Assembly: GCA_022616555.1 (NCBI GenBank) | Contig: JAKEEG010000086.1 | Coordinates: 1-62,336, forward strand | Length of the DNA stretch: 62,336 nucleotides | Source: Ignavibacteriota bacterium | Lineage (GTDB): Bacteria > Bacteroidota > Ignavibacteria > UBA10030 | Reading direction: 5' to 3' | Shown: positions 25,475 to 34,862 of the stretch, one piece after another | How the letters are laid out: every line of letters starts with the position of its first letter | Position numbering within the stretch: the first letter of the stretch is position 1 | Program-made: the position numbers and the translations under genes | Notes under the pieces: generated by a model | Database searches by the model: none | What the model was told of the DNA's origin: nothing | What the model saw: only the letters and a program-made list of their open reading frames with translations

Positions 25475-26506
25475 TCAGTGTTTCAGTACGCGCGTGGATT
25501 TTCTCACAATGAACTCTGTGTCCAACACTACACGTTCTGTGGGAAGGATGGTTGGGGATTCAATGTTTCGAATTAAGATTTCCGCGGCTTTTCTGCCTAT
25601 TTCAAACTGAGGAGCGCGTATTGTTGTCAGTGGAACAGGGTAGAGTCTCGCATAATAAATATCATCGTTACCGACGATGGAAATATCTCCCGGCACTTCG
25701 ATACCCATTTCTTTCAAAGCCGCCATGACGCCCAATGCCTGCTCGTCGTTGAAACACACAATCGCCGTCGGGTACTCTTCCTTCTTCTTATCCTTGAAAT
25801 ATTCAATCGTTTTCCCGAAGCTTACCTCATAATGCGACCCGATCGAAACGATCAAATCTTCATGGAAAACGAGCGCACTTTCGCTGAATGCATCCCGGAA
25901 ACCCTCGATGCGTTCTTGCGTATGCGACGAGCTTGGCGGTCCTGCAAAATGGATAATCTTCTCATGGCCGCTTTCGATTAAGTAATGCACGGCTTTCTTA
26001 ATCGCCCGTAAATTGTCGATCGCCACAACATTCGCCTGGATTCCTTTGACGTCCTCCAACAACACAAAAGGAAAATTCACCATCTTCAGCTTGAATAAGT
26101 GCTCTATCTCAGAGGCACCTTCAACAATAGGAGCAATAATTGCGCCTTTGATGTCCTTTGCGGAAAAGAGATGCGTAACTTTCTTTTCGCTTTCGTGGTC
26201 GTCTTCCGAGCTGGCAACAAGAACAGAGTATCCTTTGCTGTTTGCATATTCCCGCACACCGGTCGCAATGATGGTGTAGAAAGGATAATTCAAATTCTTA
26301 ATGATGATGGCAATACTTTGGTCGAGGTCTTTATTCCGTAGATTTCGCGCCATTCCACGCGGGCGAAAATTGAGCTGCTTCATCACCTGAAGGATGCGGT
26401 CTCGTGTCTCAATCCTAACGGCATTTTTCGAATTCATCACCGCCGATACAGTCGCCTTAGAAACGCCGGCTAACTTTGCGACGTCGGCTATCGTTTTTCT
26501 TTTCAA
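25475..26506 (-). CDS. LacI-family transcriptional regulator
   Basis: The 343-residue repressor has an N-terminal LacI helix-turn-helix (TIADVAKLAGVSKATVSAVMN, where residues 5-24 recognise DNA) and a periplasmic-binding-like sensor domain (about 62-340, with PTAIVCFNDEQALGVMAAL and DISIVGNDDI). The start is TTG at 26506 with GAGG eight bases upstream. It lies between two operons that share a palindromic operator, AACCGGTT being the usual kind of LacI core. It probably represses both, responding to a pectin-derived sugar or sugar acid. Family secure; targets inferred from the sites. Confidence 0.9.
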   Translation of the reverse strand: MKRKTIADVAKLAGVSKATVSAVMNSKNAVRIETRDRILQVMKQLNFRPRGMARNLRNKDLDQSIAIIIKNLNYPFYTIIATGVREYANSKGYSVLVASSEDDHESEKKVTHLFSAKDIKGAIIAPIVEGASEIEHLFKLKMVNFPFVLLEDVKGIQANVVAIDNLRAIKKAVHYLIESGHEKIIHFAGPPSSSHTQERIEGFRDAFSESALVFHEDLIVSIGSHYEVSFGKTIEYFKDKKKEEYPTAIVCFNDEQALGVMAALKEMGIEVPGDISIVGNDDIYYARLYPVPLTTIRAPQFEIGRKAAEILIRNIESPTILPTERVVLDTEFIVRKSTRVLKH

Positions 26507-26631
26507 GTGTTATACCTCATGTGCTCGAGTCCTGCCTCCCCCTTGTATCCTGAGTAGACAACGATTCCCTCCGAAAAGTTATCTTAGAGAATAGTTGCCT
26601 TCTCACAAAATTGCTCTCTACTCTTCAGCCC

Positions 26632-26704
26632 TTGACATTCACTCGTTAAGTTGTAATATTGACGGCGGTTCGATCAGTGAAAAACCAAATCGAACCGGTT
26701 TTAT
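26632..26704 (+). promoter_or_regulatory. Promoter and LacI-type operator of the arabinose operon
   Basis: TTGACA at 26632-26637 and TAATAT at 26654-26659 are 16 bases apart. Downstream lies a half-site GGTTCGAT (26667-26674) and a full site AAATCGAACCGGTTTTAT (26687-26704). The full site matches the operator at 24921-24940. The two half-sites GGTTCGAT and ATCGAACC form a wider inverted repeat over the transcription start. Confidence 0.75.
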
Positions 26705-26777
26705 AGCCTAAAACTAGGTGAATATCTACAATAATATCTTACAAATGTCAAGCACTGTAATTTAAAGAGGTGCAGCC

Positions 26778-28187
26778 ATGAAAAAGACTACAACGCTTGG
26801 TTTAATCGTTGGCAATAGAGGGTTTTTCCCTGCCCACCTTTGCGAATCCGGGCGGACAGAAATTCTGAAAATCCTCGAAGAAGAAGGCATAAAAGTCGTT
26901 ACCCTGCCGCTCGACGCTACGAAATTTGGGGCTGTCGAAAGCTACTCGGATGCACAGAAATGCGCCTCCTTTTTCCGCTCGTACCGCGATGAAATTGACG
27001 GTGTTCTGGTTACGCTGCCGAACTTCGGTGATGAGCGTGCCATAGCAGATACTCTGCGGCTTGCCGAGCTAAACGTGCCCGTGCTTATACACGCTTTCAA
27101 CGACGATGCAAAAAAGATGACCATCAAATTCCGCCGCGATAGCTTCTGCGGAAAGATGTCTGTGTGCAATAACCTCAGGCAGTATAACCTTCGTTATTCC
27201 CTCACGCGATTGCACACGGTTGACCCACGCACGAACGAGTTCCGTCAAGATTTACAAAGTTTTGCCGCAACGTGCCGCGTTGTCAGACGGCTCAAGAATG
27301 CCCGCATCGGCGCGCTTGGTGCGCGCCCCGCGGCATTCAATACCGTACGCTTCAGTGAAAAACTGTTGGAGGCTTCCGGTATTTCCGTCGAGACACTCGA
27401 CCTCTCAGAAGCGCTGGGCTGGGTGCGAAAAATGAATGATTCCGATAAGCCCGTAACACAGAAGCTTGAGTCTATCAAATCGTACACATCCGTCAGCGGA
27501 ATCCCCCAGGAGAGTCTTCTCAAAATGGCAAAGCTAGGCGTTGCCATCGACAGATGGGTCGAAGACAAACACCTCTCCGCAACTGCAATCCAATGCTGGA
27601 CTGCACTAGAGGAATTCTACGGAGTTGTACCTTGCACGTTGATGAGTATGATGTCCGATTCGCTGATGCCCAGCGCATGCGAGACAGACGTCGCAGGTCT
27701 TGTTGGGATGTATGTCCTACAATCGGCATCCGAAAAGCCTTCCGCTCTCTTGGATTGGAACAATAATTACGGCGACGACCCAAATAAGGGGGTTGTCTTC
27801 CATTGCTCCAATCTTCCGAAATCGTTCTTCAGCCATCAAAAAATGGATTATCAGGAGATTATCGCCGGCACAGTCGGTAAGGACAATACATTCGGTACCA
27901 TCGTCGGACGTGTCGCCCCGGGGCCATTCACCTACTGCCGCGTCTCGACGGATGAACTGCGCGGCCGCATCACCTCATACGTCGGCGAGGGTGAATTTAC
28001 CGAAGATATGCTGGATACTTTCGGCGGGTTCGGGGTCATAAAAGTACCTGCATTTCAAACATTGTTGCAGTATATTTGCCGACAAGGGCTGGAGCACCAT
28101 GTTGCGGCTACGCGTGCCAATGTTGCCGCCGCTCTCGAAGACGCCCTCGGAACCTATCTTGGCTGGGAAGTCTATCACCATCAATAA
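26778..28187 (+). CDS. L-fucose/L-arabinose isomerase-family protein
   Basis: The 469-residue protein has the layout of the fucose isomerase superfamily: an N-terminal Rossmann-like part (LIVGNRGFFP), TLPNFGDERA, a middle with RIGALGARPAAFNTVR and ACETDVAGLVGMYVL, and a metal-site region in LDWNNNYGDDPNKGVVFHCSN. GAGGTG precedes the ATG. Because ribulokinase and ribulose-phosphate epimerase genes follow and no standard araA is present, it probably converts L-arabinose to L-ribulose. L-fucose or another aldose remains possible. Confidence 0.8.
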   Translation: MKKTTTLGLIVGNRGFFPAHLCESGRTEILKILEEEGIKVVTLPLDATKFGAVESYSDAQKCASFFRSYRDEIDGVLVTLPNFGDERAIADTLRLAELNVPVLIHAFNDDAKKMTIKFRRDSFCGKMSVCNNLRQYNLRYSLTRLHTVDPRTNEFRQDLQSFAATCRVVRRLKNARIGALGARPAAFNTVRFSEKLLEASGISVETLDLSEALGWVRKMNDSDKPVTQKLESIKSYTSVSGIPQESLLKMAKLGVAIDRWVEDKHLSATAIQCWTALEEFYGVVPCTLMSMMSDSLMPSACETDVAGLVGMYVLQSASEKPSALLDWNNNYGDDPNKGVVFHCSNLPKSFFSHQKMDYQEIIAGTVGKDNTFGTIVGRVAPGPFTYCRVSTDELRGRITSYVGEGEFTEDMLDTFGGFGVIKVPAFQTLLQYICRQGLEHHVAATRANVAAALEDALGTYLGWEVYHHQ

Positions 28188-28199
28188 GGAGCTTCGCGC

Positions 28200-29963
28200 A
28201 TGGCAACTCTCGACTGGCTGGTTATTTTTCTGTACTTCGGCGGATTGTTGGGAATAGCGTGGTGGGTTATTAAAAAAGGAAAAGACACCACGGACGACTA
28301 TTTTCTGGCAGGCAGAAATTTAAGCTTTTGGGTCATCGGAGCTTCAATCTTTGCGTCGAACATAGGCTCTGAGCACCTCGTCGGTCTTTCCGGCTCCGGA
28401 GCAACAAGTGGTGTTGCGCTCGCTCATTACGAGTTGCACGCCTGGTGCCTTCTTGTTCTCGGTTGGGTAATGGCGCCATTCTACATACGCTCGCGTGTGT
28501 TTACCATGCCCGAATTCCTTGAGAAACGGTACTCTTCCACCGCCCGGTGGGTCCTCTCTCTTATCTCGCTTGTTGCATACGTATTGACAAAAATAGCTGT
28601 CGGCATCTTTGCCGGTGGCATCGTGTTCGGCTCGTTGCTCCCGGAACTTCAAATCGATTTGGGTGGAGTTGTATTCGATAGCTTCTGGATCGGTTCAGTT
28701 CTCGTTATCCTCTTAACAGGCCTTTACACAGTACTCGGCGGTATGCGCGCAGTCGCCTACACCGAAGCCGTGCAGACATTCATCCTAGTACTCGGGTCGA
28801 TTATGCTAACGTGGTTTGGGCTTTCCAAGTTAGGAGGATGGAGTGAATTACGCGCAGTGCTCGACACCGACATGTTCAACCTCTGGAAGCCCCTCGTCCC
28901 CACAGGTATGGAAGGCACTTGGGCGCCCGTGAAAGAACCCGGACGCATCGCATGGTACTTCAATACGAATTACCCCTGGGTTGGCATGCTCCTCTGCGCA
29001 CCTATTATCGGCTTGTGGTACTGGACTACCGACCAGTACATCGTGCAACGGGCGCTCGGCGCACCCACAGAGCGTGAAGCCCGTCGAGGAAGCATTTTCG
29101 CCGCATTCCTAAAACTGTTGCCCGTGTTTATCTTTATTATACCCGGAATGATCTGGCTTGCTCTCGCTAAAAGCGGAAAAGTACCCGAGTTTGCCAGTAT
29201 GCTTAATGCTGACGGCAGTGCCATTGTCGATCACGCACAGGCCTCCTTCGCTTTGATGGTGCAATATGTCATGCCGGTAGGTTTGCGCGGACTTGTCGTT
29301 GCTGGACTCCTCGCGGCGCTCATGAGCTCGCTCGCAGGCGCGTTTAACGCAAGTTCTACATTATTCACTATAGATTTCTACCAGAAGATGAAACCCAACG
29401 CGACCCAGCATCAGCTCGTCTGGATCGGAAGGGTTGCAACAGGCATTTTGGTGCTTATCGGCTTGATGTGGATTCCCGTTATTCGCGGCGGCAAGGGGCT
29501 CTACGAATACTTGCAGGGCGTGCAAGGTTATCTCGCACCTCCCATTTTCGTAGTATTCTTCTTCGGTATTTTCATGAAGCGCCTTAACGCGAAAGGCTGT
29601 CTCTCCGCGCTACTTGTTGGCTTCCTTCTCGGGGTGTTCCGTCTAATTGTCGATACACCGATTGCTCTAGGATTAAGCGGATTCGAGAATGGCTACACAG
29701 AAGGCTCGCTGTTCTGGATCGTGAACAATATCTACTTTCAGTACTACAGCTTGTTCATCTTTCTCGTCTCCGTTGCTGTGATGATTATCGTCAGTTACAT
29801 GACAGAGAAACCGTCTGATGAGCATCTCAGGAACCTTACATTCGCGACTATGACCGAAGAACACAGAACAGAATCGCGTGGCAGTTGGAACAAGTGGGAC
29901 GTGATCAACTCAACTGTCGTTTTATTACTCATTCTAGCAGCCTATCTCTACTTCACAGGATAA
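28200..29963 (+). CDS. Sodium/sugar symporter (SSS family)
   Basis: A 587-residue membrane protein with about 14 hydrophobic helices. ASIFASNIGSEHLVGLSGSG is the conserved TM1 region of SGLT-like carriers, and GLYTVLGGMRAVAYTEAVQ, YWTTDQYIVQRAL and AALMSSLAGAFNASSTLF are further family marks. The C-terminal RGSWNKWDVINS plus last helix is common in Bacteroidota sugar symporters. It lies 12 bases after the isomerase gene with GGAG before its ATG. It probably imports arabinose with Na+. Confidence 0.9.
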   Translation: MATLDWLVIFLYFGGLLGIAWWVIKKGKDTTDDYFLAGRNLSFWVIGASIFASNIGSEHLVGLSGSGATSGVALAHYELHAWCLLVLGWVMAPFYIRSRVFTMPEFLEKRYSSTARWVLSLISLVAYVLTKIAVGIFAGGIVFGSLLPELQIDLGGVVFDSFWIGSVLVILLTGLYTVLGGMRAVAYTEAVQTFILVLGSIMLTWFGLSKLGGWSELRAVLDTDMFNLWKPLVPTGMEGTWAPVKEPGRIAWYFNTNYPWVGMLLCAPIIGLWYWTTDQYIVQRALGAPTEREARRGSIFAAFLKLLPVFIFIIPGMIWLALAKSGKVPEFASMLNADGSAIVDHAQASFALMVQYVMPVGLRGLVVAGLLAALMSSLAGAFNASSTLFTIDFYQKMKPNATQHQLVWIGRVATGILVLIGLMWIPVIRGGKGLYEYLQGVQGYLAPPIFVVFFFGIFMKRLNAKGCLSALLVGFLLGVFRLIVDTPIALGLSGFENGYTEGSLFWIVNNIYFQYYSLFIFLVSVAVMIIVSYMTEKPSDEHLRNLTFATMTEEHRTESRGSWNKWDVINSTVVLLLILAAYLYFTG

Positions 29964-29999
29964 TTATTGACTAAGCCGGTCACAAAAAAATATTTATTC

Positions 30000-30085
30000 T
30001 GTCATTGCGAGCGTTTTCCAGCGAAGCAATCTCGCTTTTTCTTCGTTGGCTAAATTGTAGAGGCAACGGGCGCCTCGCAATGACA
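30000..30085. repeat. Dispersed inverted repeat, TGTCATTGCG ... CGCAATGACA
   Basis: The element is bounded by a perfect 10-base terminal inverted repeat and contains GCGAAGCAATCTCGC. It lies between the symporter gene and araB and would form a hairpin in the operon transcript. A degenerate copy is at 1195-1282. Repeats of this kind are familiar between genes in many environmental bacteria. Confidence 0.75.
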
Positions 30086-30111
30086 ATGATTTTTAAATAA
30101 ATTTATAAACT

Positions 30112-31785
30112 ATGCCAAGTCGCTACACCATCGGCCTTGACTACGGGACAAACTCTGTCCGCACGTTGGTGGTGGATATCGCCAATGGCAAGGAAGTCGG
30201 TACAGCCGTGTGGAACTATAGGCACGGCGCGGATGGAGTCATCCTCTCCCGCGACCCGAATCTCGCGCGCCAGCATCCAGCGGACTACGTGAAAGGCGCC
30301 GAGCAGAGCATTCGAAAAGCTCTCGCACAAGTAAAACGGAAAGTCCGCGGCTTCAAGCCTGAGCAGGTCGTCGGCATCGGCGTTGATACAACCGGAAGCA
30401 CGCCGCTTCCTGTTGACCGACAAGGAAAGCCGCTCGCATTTCAGAAAAAATTCTCGAAGACCCCTGATGCGATGGCGTGGCTGTGGAAAGACCATACGGG
30501 CGTCGCAGAAGCAGCGGAGATAACCGACCTTGCAAGAAAACTTCGTCCGCACTACCTCGCCAAATGCGGCGGCGTGTATTCGAGCGAGTGGTACTTCAGC
30601 AAAATCCTGCATTGCCTGCGCACAAACAAGGAAGTTTCAGAGGCCGCTTATATATGGGTGGAGATTGCTGATTGGATTCCAGCACTCTTGACAGGAACCG
30701 AGGCTCCGGAACAACTCACCGTCGGTATTTGCGCCTCGGGACATAAGGCAATGTACAACGATGTGTGGCGCGGCTACCCGGACGAGGAGTTTTTAGGCAA
30801 ACTCCACCCCGGCCTTGCGGCGTTACCGAGACGGTTGCGCTTCAAGCCTCAAACCGTGAATCGCTCAGTTGGCGGGTTAACAAAAGAATGGGCAAAACGC
30901 ACCGGTCTTAAGGAGGGCACTCCGGTAGCGGTTGGTGCGTTCGACGCTCACCTCGGCGCCATCGGAGCCGGTATTTCAGAGGGCACGCTCGTCAAAATCA
31001 TCGGCACCAGTACTTGCGATATCGCCATTGCGCGAGTCGAGAAACCGCTGAAAGATATTCCCGGCCTGTGCGGCATTGTGGAAGGCAGCGTCTTGCCGAA
31101 TCACTACGGGCTTGAAGCAGGCCAGTCAGCAGTGGGCGACATCTTCAACTGGTTTGTGAATTATCTCCGCCCTGATGGCAAAAACGGCAACCATGAAGCG
31201 CTCGCAGCAGAGGCGTCCAAACTAAAGCCCGGGGAATCCGGCCTGCTTGCCCTCGATTGGAACAATGGGAACAGAACTATCCTCGTTGACCAGAGACTCA
31301 CCGGCCTGCTTGTCGGGCAGACGCTTTATACAACCCCCGCTGAGATTTATCGCGCGCTCGTCGAAGCGACCGCTTTCGGTGCCCTCGCTATCATCAACCG
31401 TTTTGAAGAATACGGTGTTACAATAGAACGCGTGGTAAACTGCGGCGGTATCGCCGAGAAGAATCCGTTCGTGATGCAGATCTACGCGGATGTGACCGGC
31501 AGGCCAATGATGATCAGCCGCTCAGCACAGACGTGCGCTCTCGGCTCTGCAGTCGCCGGCGCTGTCGCCTCCGGCTGCTATAGCTCATTTGCAGAAGCTC
31601 AGAATGCAATGACCGGCTTAAAGCCGCGCGTGTTCAAGCCAAATCCCGCAGCAAACGCGGTATATAAAGATTTGTACAAGCTCTACCGGACTCTTCATGA
31701 TGCTTTCGGAACAACATCGTGGAACGGCAACCTTTACCCTGTCATGAAACAACTGCTTGACATTAGAAATCGCGCAAGGAAATAA
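30112..31785 (+). CDS. araB: Ribulokinase
   Basis: The 557-residue FGGY-family kinase phosphorylates L-ribulose. The start IGLDYGTNSVRTLVVD, the segment GVGVDTTGSTPLPVD-like (here GIGVDTTGSTPLPVD), KCGGVYSSEWYFSKI and the C-terminal NCGGIAEKNPFVMQIYADVTGRP are typical of AraB. Length is normal. No clear ribosome binding site precedes the ATG. It is followed by araD after 4 bases. Confidence 0.94.
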   Translation: MPSRYTIGLDYGTNSVRTLVVDIANGKEVGTAVWNYRHGADGVILSRDPNLARQHPADYVKGAEQSIRKALAQVKRKVRGFKPEQVVGIGVDTTGSTPLPVDRQGKPLAFQKKFSKTPDAMAWLWKDHTGVAEAAEITDLARKLRPHYLAKCGGVYSSEWYFSKILHCLRTNKEVSEAAYIWVEIADWIPALLTGTEAPEQLTVGICASGHKAMYNDVWRGYPDEEFLGKLHPGLAALPRRLRFKPQTVNRSVGGLTKEWAKRTGLKEGTPVAVGAFDAHLGAIGAGISEGTLVKIIGTSTCDIAIARVEKPLKDIPGLCGIVEGSVLPNHYGLEAGQSAVGDIFNWFVNYLRPDGKNGNHEALAAEASKLKPGESGLLALDWNNGNRTILVDQRLTGLLVGQTLYTTPAEIYRALVEATAFGALAIINRFEEYGVTIERVVNCGGIAEKNPFVMQIYADVTGRPMMISRSAQTCALGSAVAGAVASGCYSSFAEAQNAMTGLKPRVFKPNPAANAVYKDLYKLYRTLHDAFGTTSWNGNLYPVMKQLLDIRNRARK

Positions 31786-31789
31786 CCGC

Positions 31790-32488
31790 ATGCTCCAACA
31801 ACTAAAAGAACAAGTCTGTGAGGCGAACCTGCGGCTCCTGCGCGAGGGGCTTGTCATCCTCACGTGGGGAAACGCCAGTGCCGCAAGCCGCGTGCATGAT
31901 CTGATGGTCATCAAACCGTCCGGAGTATCATATCATGAAATGAGGCCCGAGCACATGGTTGTCGTTTCGTTGAAAACAGGCGAGATCGTGGAAGGCCACC
32001 TACGCCCAAGCTCGGACACGCCCACGCACCTTGAGATATACCGCGCATTTCATTCGGTCAACGGGATTGCGCATGTCCACAGCACACACGCAACGGCATG
32101 GGCGCAATCCGGACGCGAAATTCCTGCGCTCGGAACCACGCACGCCGACCATTTTTATGGCGCCATCCCTTGCACGCGTGAGCTTAAAACAAAGGAAATT
32201 CAATCCGACTACGAAAAGAACACCGGACTGGTCATTATCGAGCGGTTCAAGAAAATCGACCCGCTGCATATCCCAGCCGTGCTTGTTGCTGGGCACGCTC
32301 CGTTCGCGTGGGGCGCTACACTGAATGACGCAGTCCAGAACGCCATTGTGCTGGAACAGGTCGCTCGCATGGCGAACGAGACGCTCGCCATCAACCCGAA
32401 ACGACAGCCTCTCAGCAAGGCATTGCTGGACAAGCATTTCCGCCGCAAACACGGAGCCAGCGCGTACTACGGACAAAAGAAAAAATGA
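31790..32488 (+). CDS. araD: L-ribulose-5-phosphate 4-epimerase
   Basis: The 232-residue class II aldolase/epimerase-family protein converts L-ribulose 5-phosphate to D-xylulose 5-phosphate. TWGNASA, IKPSGV, SSDTPTHLEIYRAF and the zinc ligands of HVHSTHATAW are intact, as is a further His in VAGHAPFAWG. The ATG at 31790 was chosen because it starts the conserved domain and follows araB by 4 bases. An upstream in-frame start inside araB was discarded. Confidence 0.94.
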   Translation: MLQQLKEQVCEANLRLLREGLVILTWGNASAASRVHDLMVIKPSGVSYHEMRPEHMVVVSLKTGEIVEGHLRPSSDTPTHLEIYRAFHSVNGIAHVHSTHATAWAQSGREIPALGTTHADHFYGAIPCTRELKTKEIQSDYEKNTGLVIIERFKKIDPLHIPAVLVAGHAPFAWGATLNDAVQNAIVLEQVARMANETLAINPKRQPLSKALLDKHFRRKHGASAYYGQKKK

Positions 32489-33159
32489 TCAAAGCCGTTA
32501 TCTTTGACCTCGATGGACTATTAGTTGACAGCAAGCCGGTTTGGTTTCAGGTCAGGACAAAGATGTTCGCACGGTTTGCCTTGCAATGGACAGATGACGA
32601 CCAAAAAGCATTAATGGGCCGCAGCACACAAGCATGGATCGATTATGTGCATCAAAAATTAAACGGCAAACTCACTAAAGACGAAATCGTCAACGAAACC
32701 CTCTCCAGCATGGTGTCGCAATATCGTTCAGGCAACGTGCGGTTCATGCCCGCCGCGCAACAGGCGCTTGATAATTGTGCTGGAAAATTCAAACTCGGGC
32801 TCGCTTCAAGCTCGCCGCGGATCTTGATCGATGCAGCGTTGAAGGCTAATTCATGGCAGAAATACTTCTCACAGGTTCTTTCAAGCGATGAAGTTCCCAA
32901 CGGCAAACCCGCACCCGATGCATATCTTGAAGTTATGAAGCGACTCGGCGTCAAGCCCAATGAAAGCGTCGTCGTAGAAGACTCCGGCAGCGGCATCATC
33001 GCGGGAAAAGCTGCAGGTGCGACTGTCATCGCCGTGCCGAACGAGCACCTCATGCCCTCGCCCGAAGCTCTCAAATCGGCAGATGTTGTTTTAGAATCGC
33101 TCGTTTCACTTAACAAAGCGCTCACTGAAATCACAACGAGAGCAGGAATTAAAGCTTAA
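32485..33159 (+). CDS. HAD-family sugar-phosphate phosphatase
   Basis: The 224-residue product has the HAD motifs DLDGLLVDS (motif I, residues 8-16), SSS (motif II), K in GKPAPDAYL (motif III) and VVEDSGSGI (motif IV), with an alpha-helical cap after motif I as in phosphoglucomutase-like and 2-deoxyglucose-6-phosphatase proteins. It overlaps araD by 4 bases (ATGA), so translation is coupled. It may remove stalled sugar phosphates from the arabinose pathway. Confidence 0.88.
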   Translation: MIKAVIFDLDGLLVDSKPVWFQVRTKMFARFALQWTDDDQKALMGRSTQAWIDYVHQKLNGKLTKDEIVNETLSSMVSQYRSGNVRFMPAAQQALDNCAGKFKLGLASSSPRILIDAALKANSWQKYFSQVLSSDEVPNGKPAPDAYLEVMKRLGVKPNESVVVEDSGSGIIAGKAAGATVIAVPNEHLMPSPEALKSADVVLESLVSLNKALTEITTRAGIKA

Positions 33160-33171
33160 CGAACCTTTTTG

Positions 33172-33222
33172 TCCCCCTCACTAAGGGGGGACGCGTTCCG
33201 GTTAGCCACTGCTAACCGGAAT
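33172..33222. repeat. Double hairpin between the HAD gene and galM
   Basis: CCCCC and GGGGG around TCACTAA form one short hairpin (33173-33190). GTTCCGGTTAGC (33195-33206) pairs with GCTAACCGGAAT (33211-33222) around CACT. No T run follows, so readthrough to galM is likely, with the hairpins acting in RNA processing or as a dispersed repeat. Confidence 0.55.
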
Positions 33223-33257
33223 GCAGGGGGTTACCAAAAATAAAGGAGATAGAGAAC

Positions 33258-34403
33258 ATGATACGCTTAAACTGCTATAGAAATACTATCCCAACTTTTG
33301 CACTCATTGTATTCTTTCTTCTCGCCGCTTCCGGTTGCACAGATAAAGGAGATGTCCACATGAGTATCACGAAACAACCGTTCGGCACAACTCCGGACGG
33401 CAAAGAGGTCTCTCTCTTTTCACTCACCAATGGTAATGTGACTGCTAAAATCACAAACTACGGCGGAACAATCACCGAGCTCTGGGTGCCGGACAAAAAC
33501 GGGGTTGCCCACGACATCGTGCTCGGGTACGATAGCCTCAACGGCTACTTTAGCGAGAACAATCCGTACTTCGGCTGTGTCGTCGGCAGATACGCCAACC
33601 GCATCGCACGCGGTAAATTCAAAATCGACGGCACGGAGTACACCCTTGCCACCAACGACGGCGCGAACCATCTTCACGGCGGCGTAAAGGGCTTCGACAA
33701 AGTCGTCTGGGAAGCAACACCCTCGGAAGATTCCAGCGGCGTAGGATTGAAACTCCAATACACAAGTCCAGACGGCGAGGAAGGCTATCCCGGCACCCTT
33801 ACGGTCACCGTCACCTACACGCTCAAGACTGATAACACACTCAGTGTTTCGTACGAGGCAACAGCGGATAAAGCAACCATTGTTAATCTCTCACACCACA
33901 GCTACTTCAACCTCTCAGGCGGTAAATCGGCTGACATTCTCGGACATCAACTTACGCTAAACACTCCGCGTTACACCGTAGTTGATGCAACGCTCATCCC
34001 AACCGGCGAGCTGAAACCAGTCGAAGGCACGCCGTTCGATTTCCAGACTCCGCAAGCCATCGGCTCGCGCATAGAGCAAGTAACGGGCGGCTACGACCAC
34101 AATTATGTTTTAGCCCGTTCTGGTTCGGGACTTGAGCTCGCCGCGCGAGTCGAAGAACCTACAAGCGGCCGGACGATGGAAATCTGGTCTACTGAACCGG
34201 GCATCCAATTTTACAGCGGAAATTTTCTCGACGGGTCGATCACCGGCAAAGGCGGAACGCAATATGTACGGCACGCCGGATTCTGCCTAGAGCCACAACA
34301 TTATCCGGATTCGCCTAATCAGCCGACCTTCCCTTCAACGGTTTTGAAGCCGGGCGAGACGTATTCCCAAGAAATAGTGCTGAAGTTTGGAGTGATAAAA
34401 TAA
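33258..34403 (+). CDS. galM: Aldose 1-epimerase (mutarotase), lipoprotein form
   Basis: The 381-residue enzyme interconverts sugar anomers. A lipoprotein signal ends in LAASGC (Cys27), so the protein is anchored outside the cytoplasm, as in many Bacteroidota. Family motifs: GRYANRIARGKF, NDGANHLHGG, LSHHSYFNLSG with a catalytic His, GYDHNYVL and LEPQHYPDSPNQP. AAAGGAG precedes the ATG. It probably prepares sugars for the symporter at 28200-29963. Confidence 0.94.
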   Translation: MIRLNCYRNTIPTFALIVFFLLAASGCTDKGDVHMSITKQPFGTTPDGKEVSLFSLTNGNVTAKITNYGGTITELWVPDKNGVAHDIVLGYDSLNGYFSENNPYFGCVVGRYANRIARGKFKIDGTEYTLATNDGANHLHGGVKGFDKVVWEATPSEDSSGVGLKLQYTSPDGEEGYPGTLTVTVTYTLKTDNTLSVSYEATADKATIVNLSHHSYFNLSGGKSADILGHQLTLNTPRYTVVDATLIPTGELKPVEGTPFDFQTPQAIGSRIEQVTGGYDHNYVLARSGSGLELAARVEEPTSGRTMEIWSTEPGIQFYSGNFLDGSITGKGGTQYVRHAGFCLEPQHYPDSPNQPTFPSTVLKPGETYSQEIVLKFGVIK

Positions 34404-34457
34404 TAAAAGAAGAATCAAGGACTCTACATCCCCGGTGCTGGCTCAGTTAGACCCACA

Positions 34458-34555
34458 CGTCATGCTGAACTTGTTTCAGCATCTAGCTTTTTAAAAAGAA
34501 TAGACCCCGAAACAAGCCCGTCCCGAAATGTTTTTGTTCGGGATTCGGGGTGACG
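34458..34555. repeat. Dispersed repeat, CGTCATGCTGAA ... GGGGTGACG
   Basis: CGTCATGCTGAACTTGTTTC at one end and ACCCCGAAACAAG/TTCGGGGTGACG at the other form an imperfect long inverted repeat of a kind often seen between genes in Bacteroidota. It lies downstream of galM. The stretch 34404-34862 contains this repeat, the next one and no gene. Confidence 0.65.
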
Positions 34556-34583
34556 ATTTTTTTTGAAAATGAACCATTACCAA

Positions 34584-34655
34584 ATCCCCTCTCCTCCACG
34601 TTCTTTGTGTCCCGCCGCATTTTGGCGGGATTAGGAGAGAGTCAGGGTGAGGTCT
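34584..34655. repeat. Dispersed repeat with CCCCTCTCC and GTCAGGGTGAGGTC ends
   Basis: The element contains a perfect hairpin CCCGCC/GGCGGG (34611-34629) and ends in GTCAGGGTGAGGTC. The reverse complement of that end occurs at 14237-14250, just after the ECF sigma unit. Similar sequences are common intergenic repeats in environmental genomes. Confidence 0.5.
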
Positions 34656-34862
34656 CGTTGCTGTTGCTCTCACAAAGTGGACCCTGACAGCCCAGCAACA
34701 TGCACTCTACTCATAAAAAACCGCCTTCCCCAACCCGATTATACCTTCCAAGAGCCGCATAGACTTGCAACTTGTTGCGGGAATTTCCCGTATGTAGTTT
34801 TTAATTCTCATGACAAGTTATAAGGTTACTATTAACAATCTCTATGAAAGGCTGTGCGGAAC

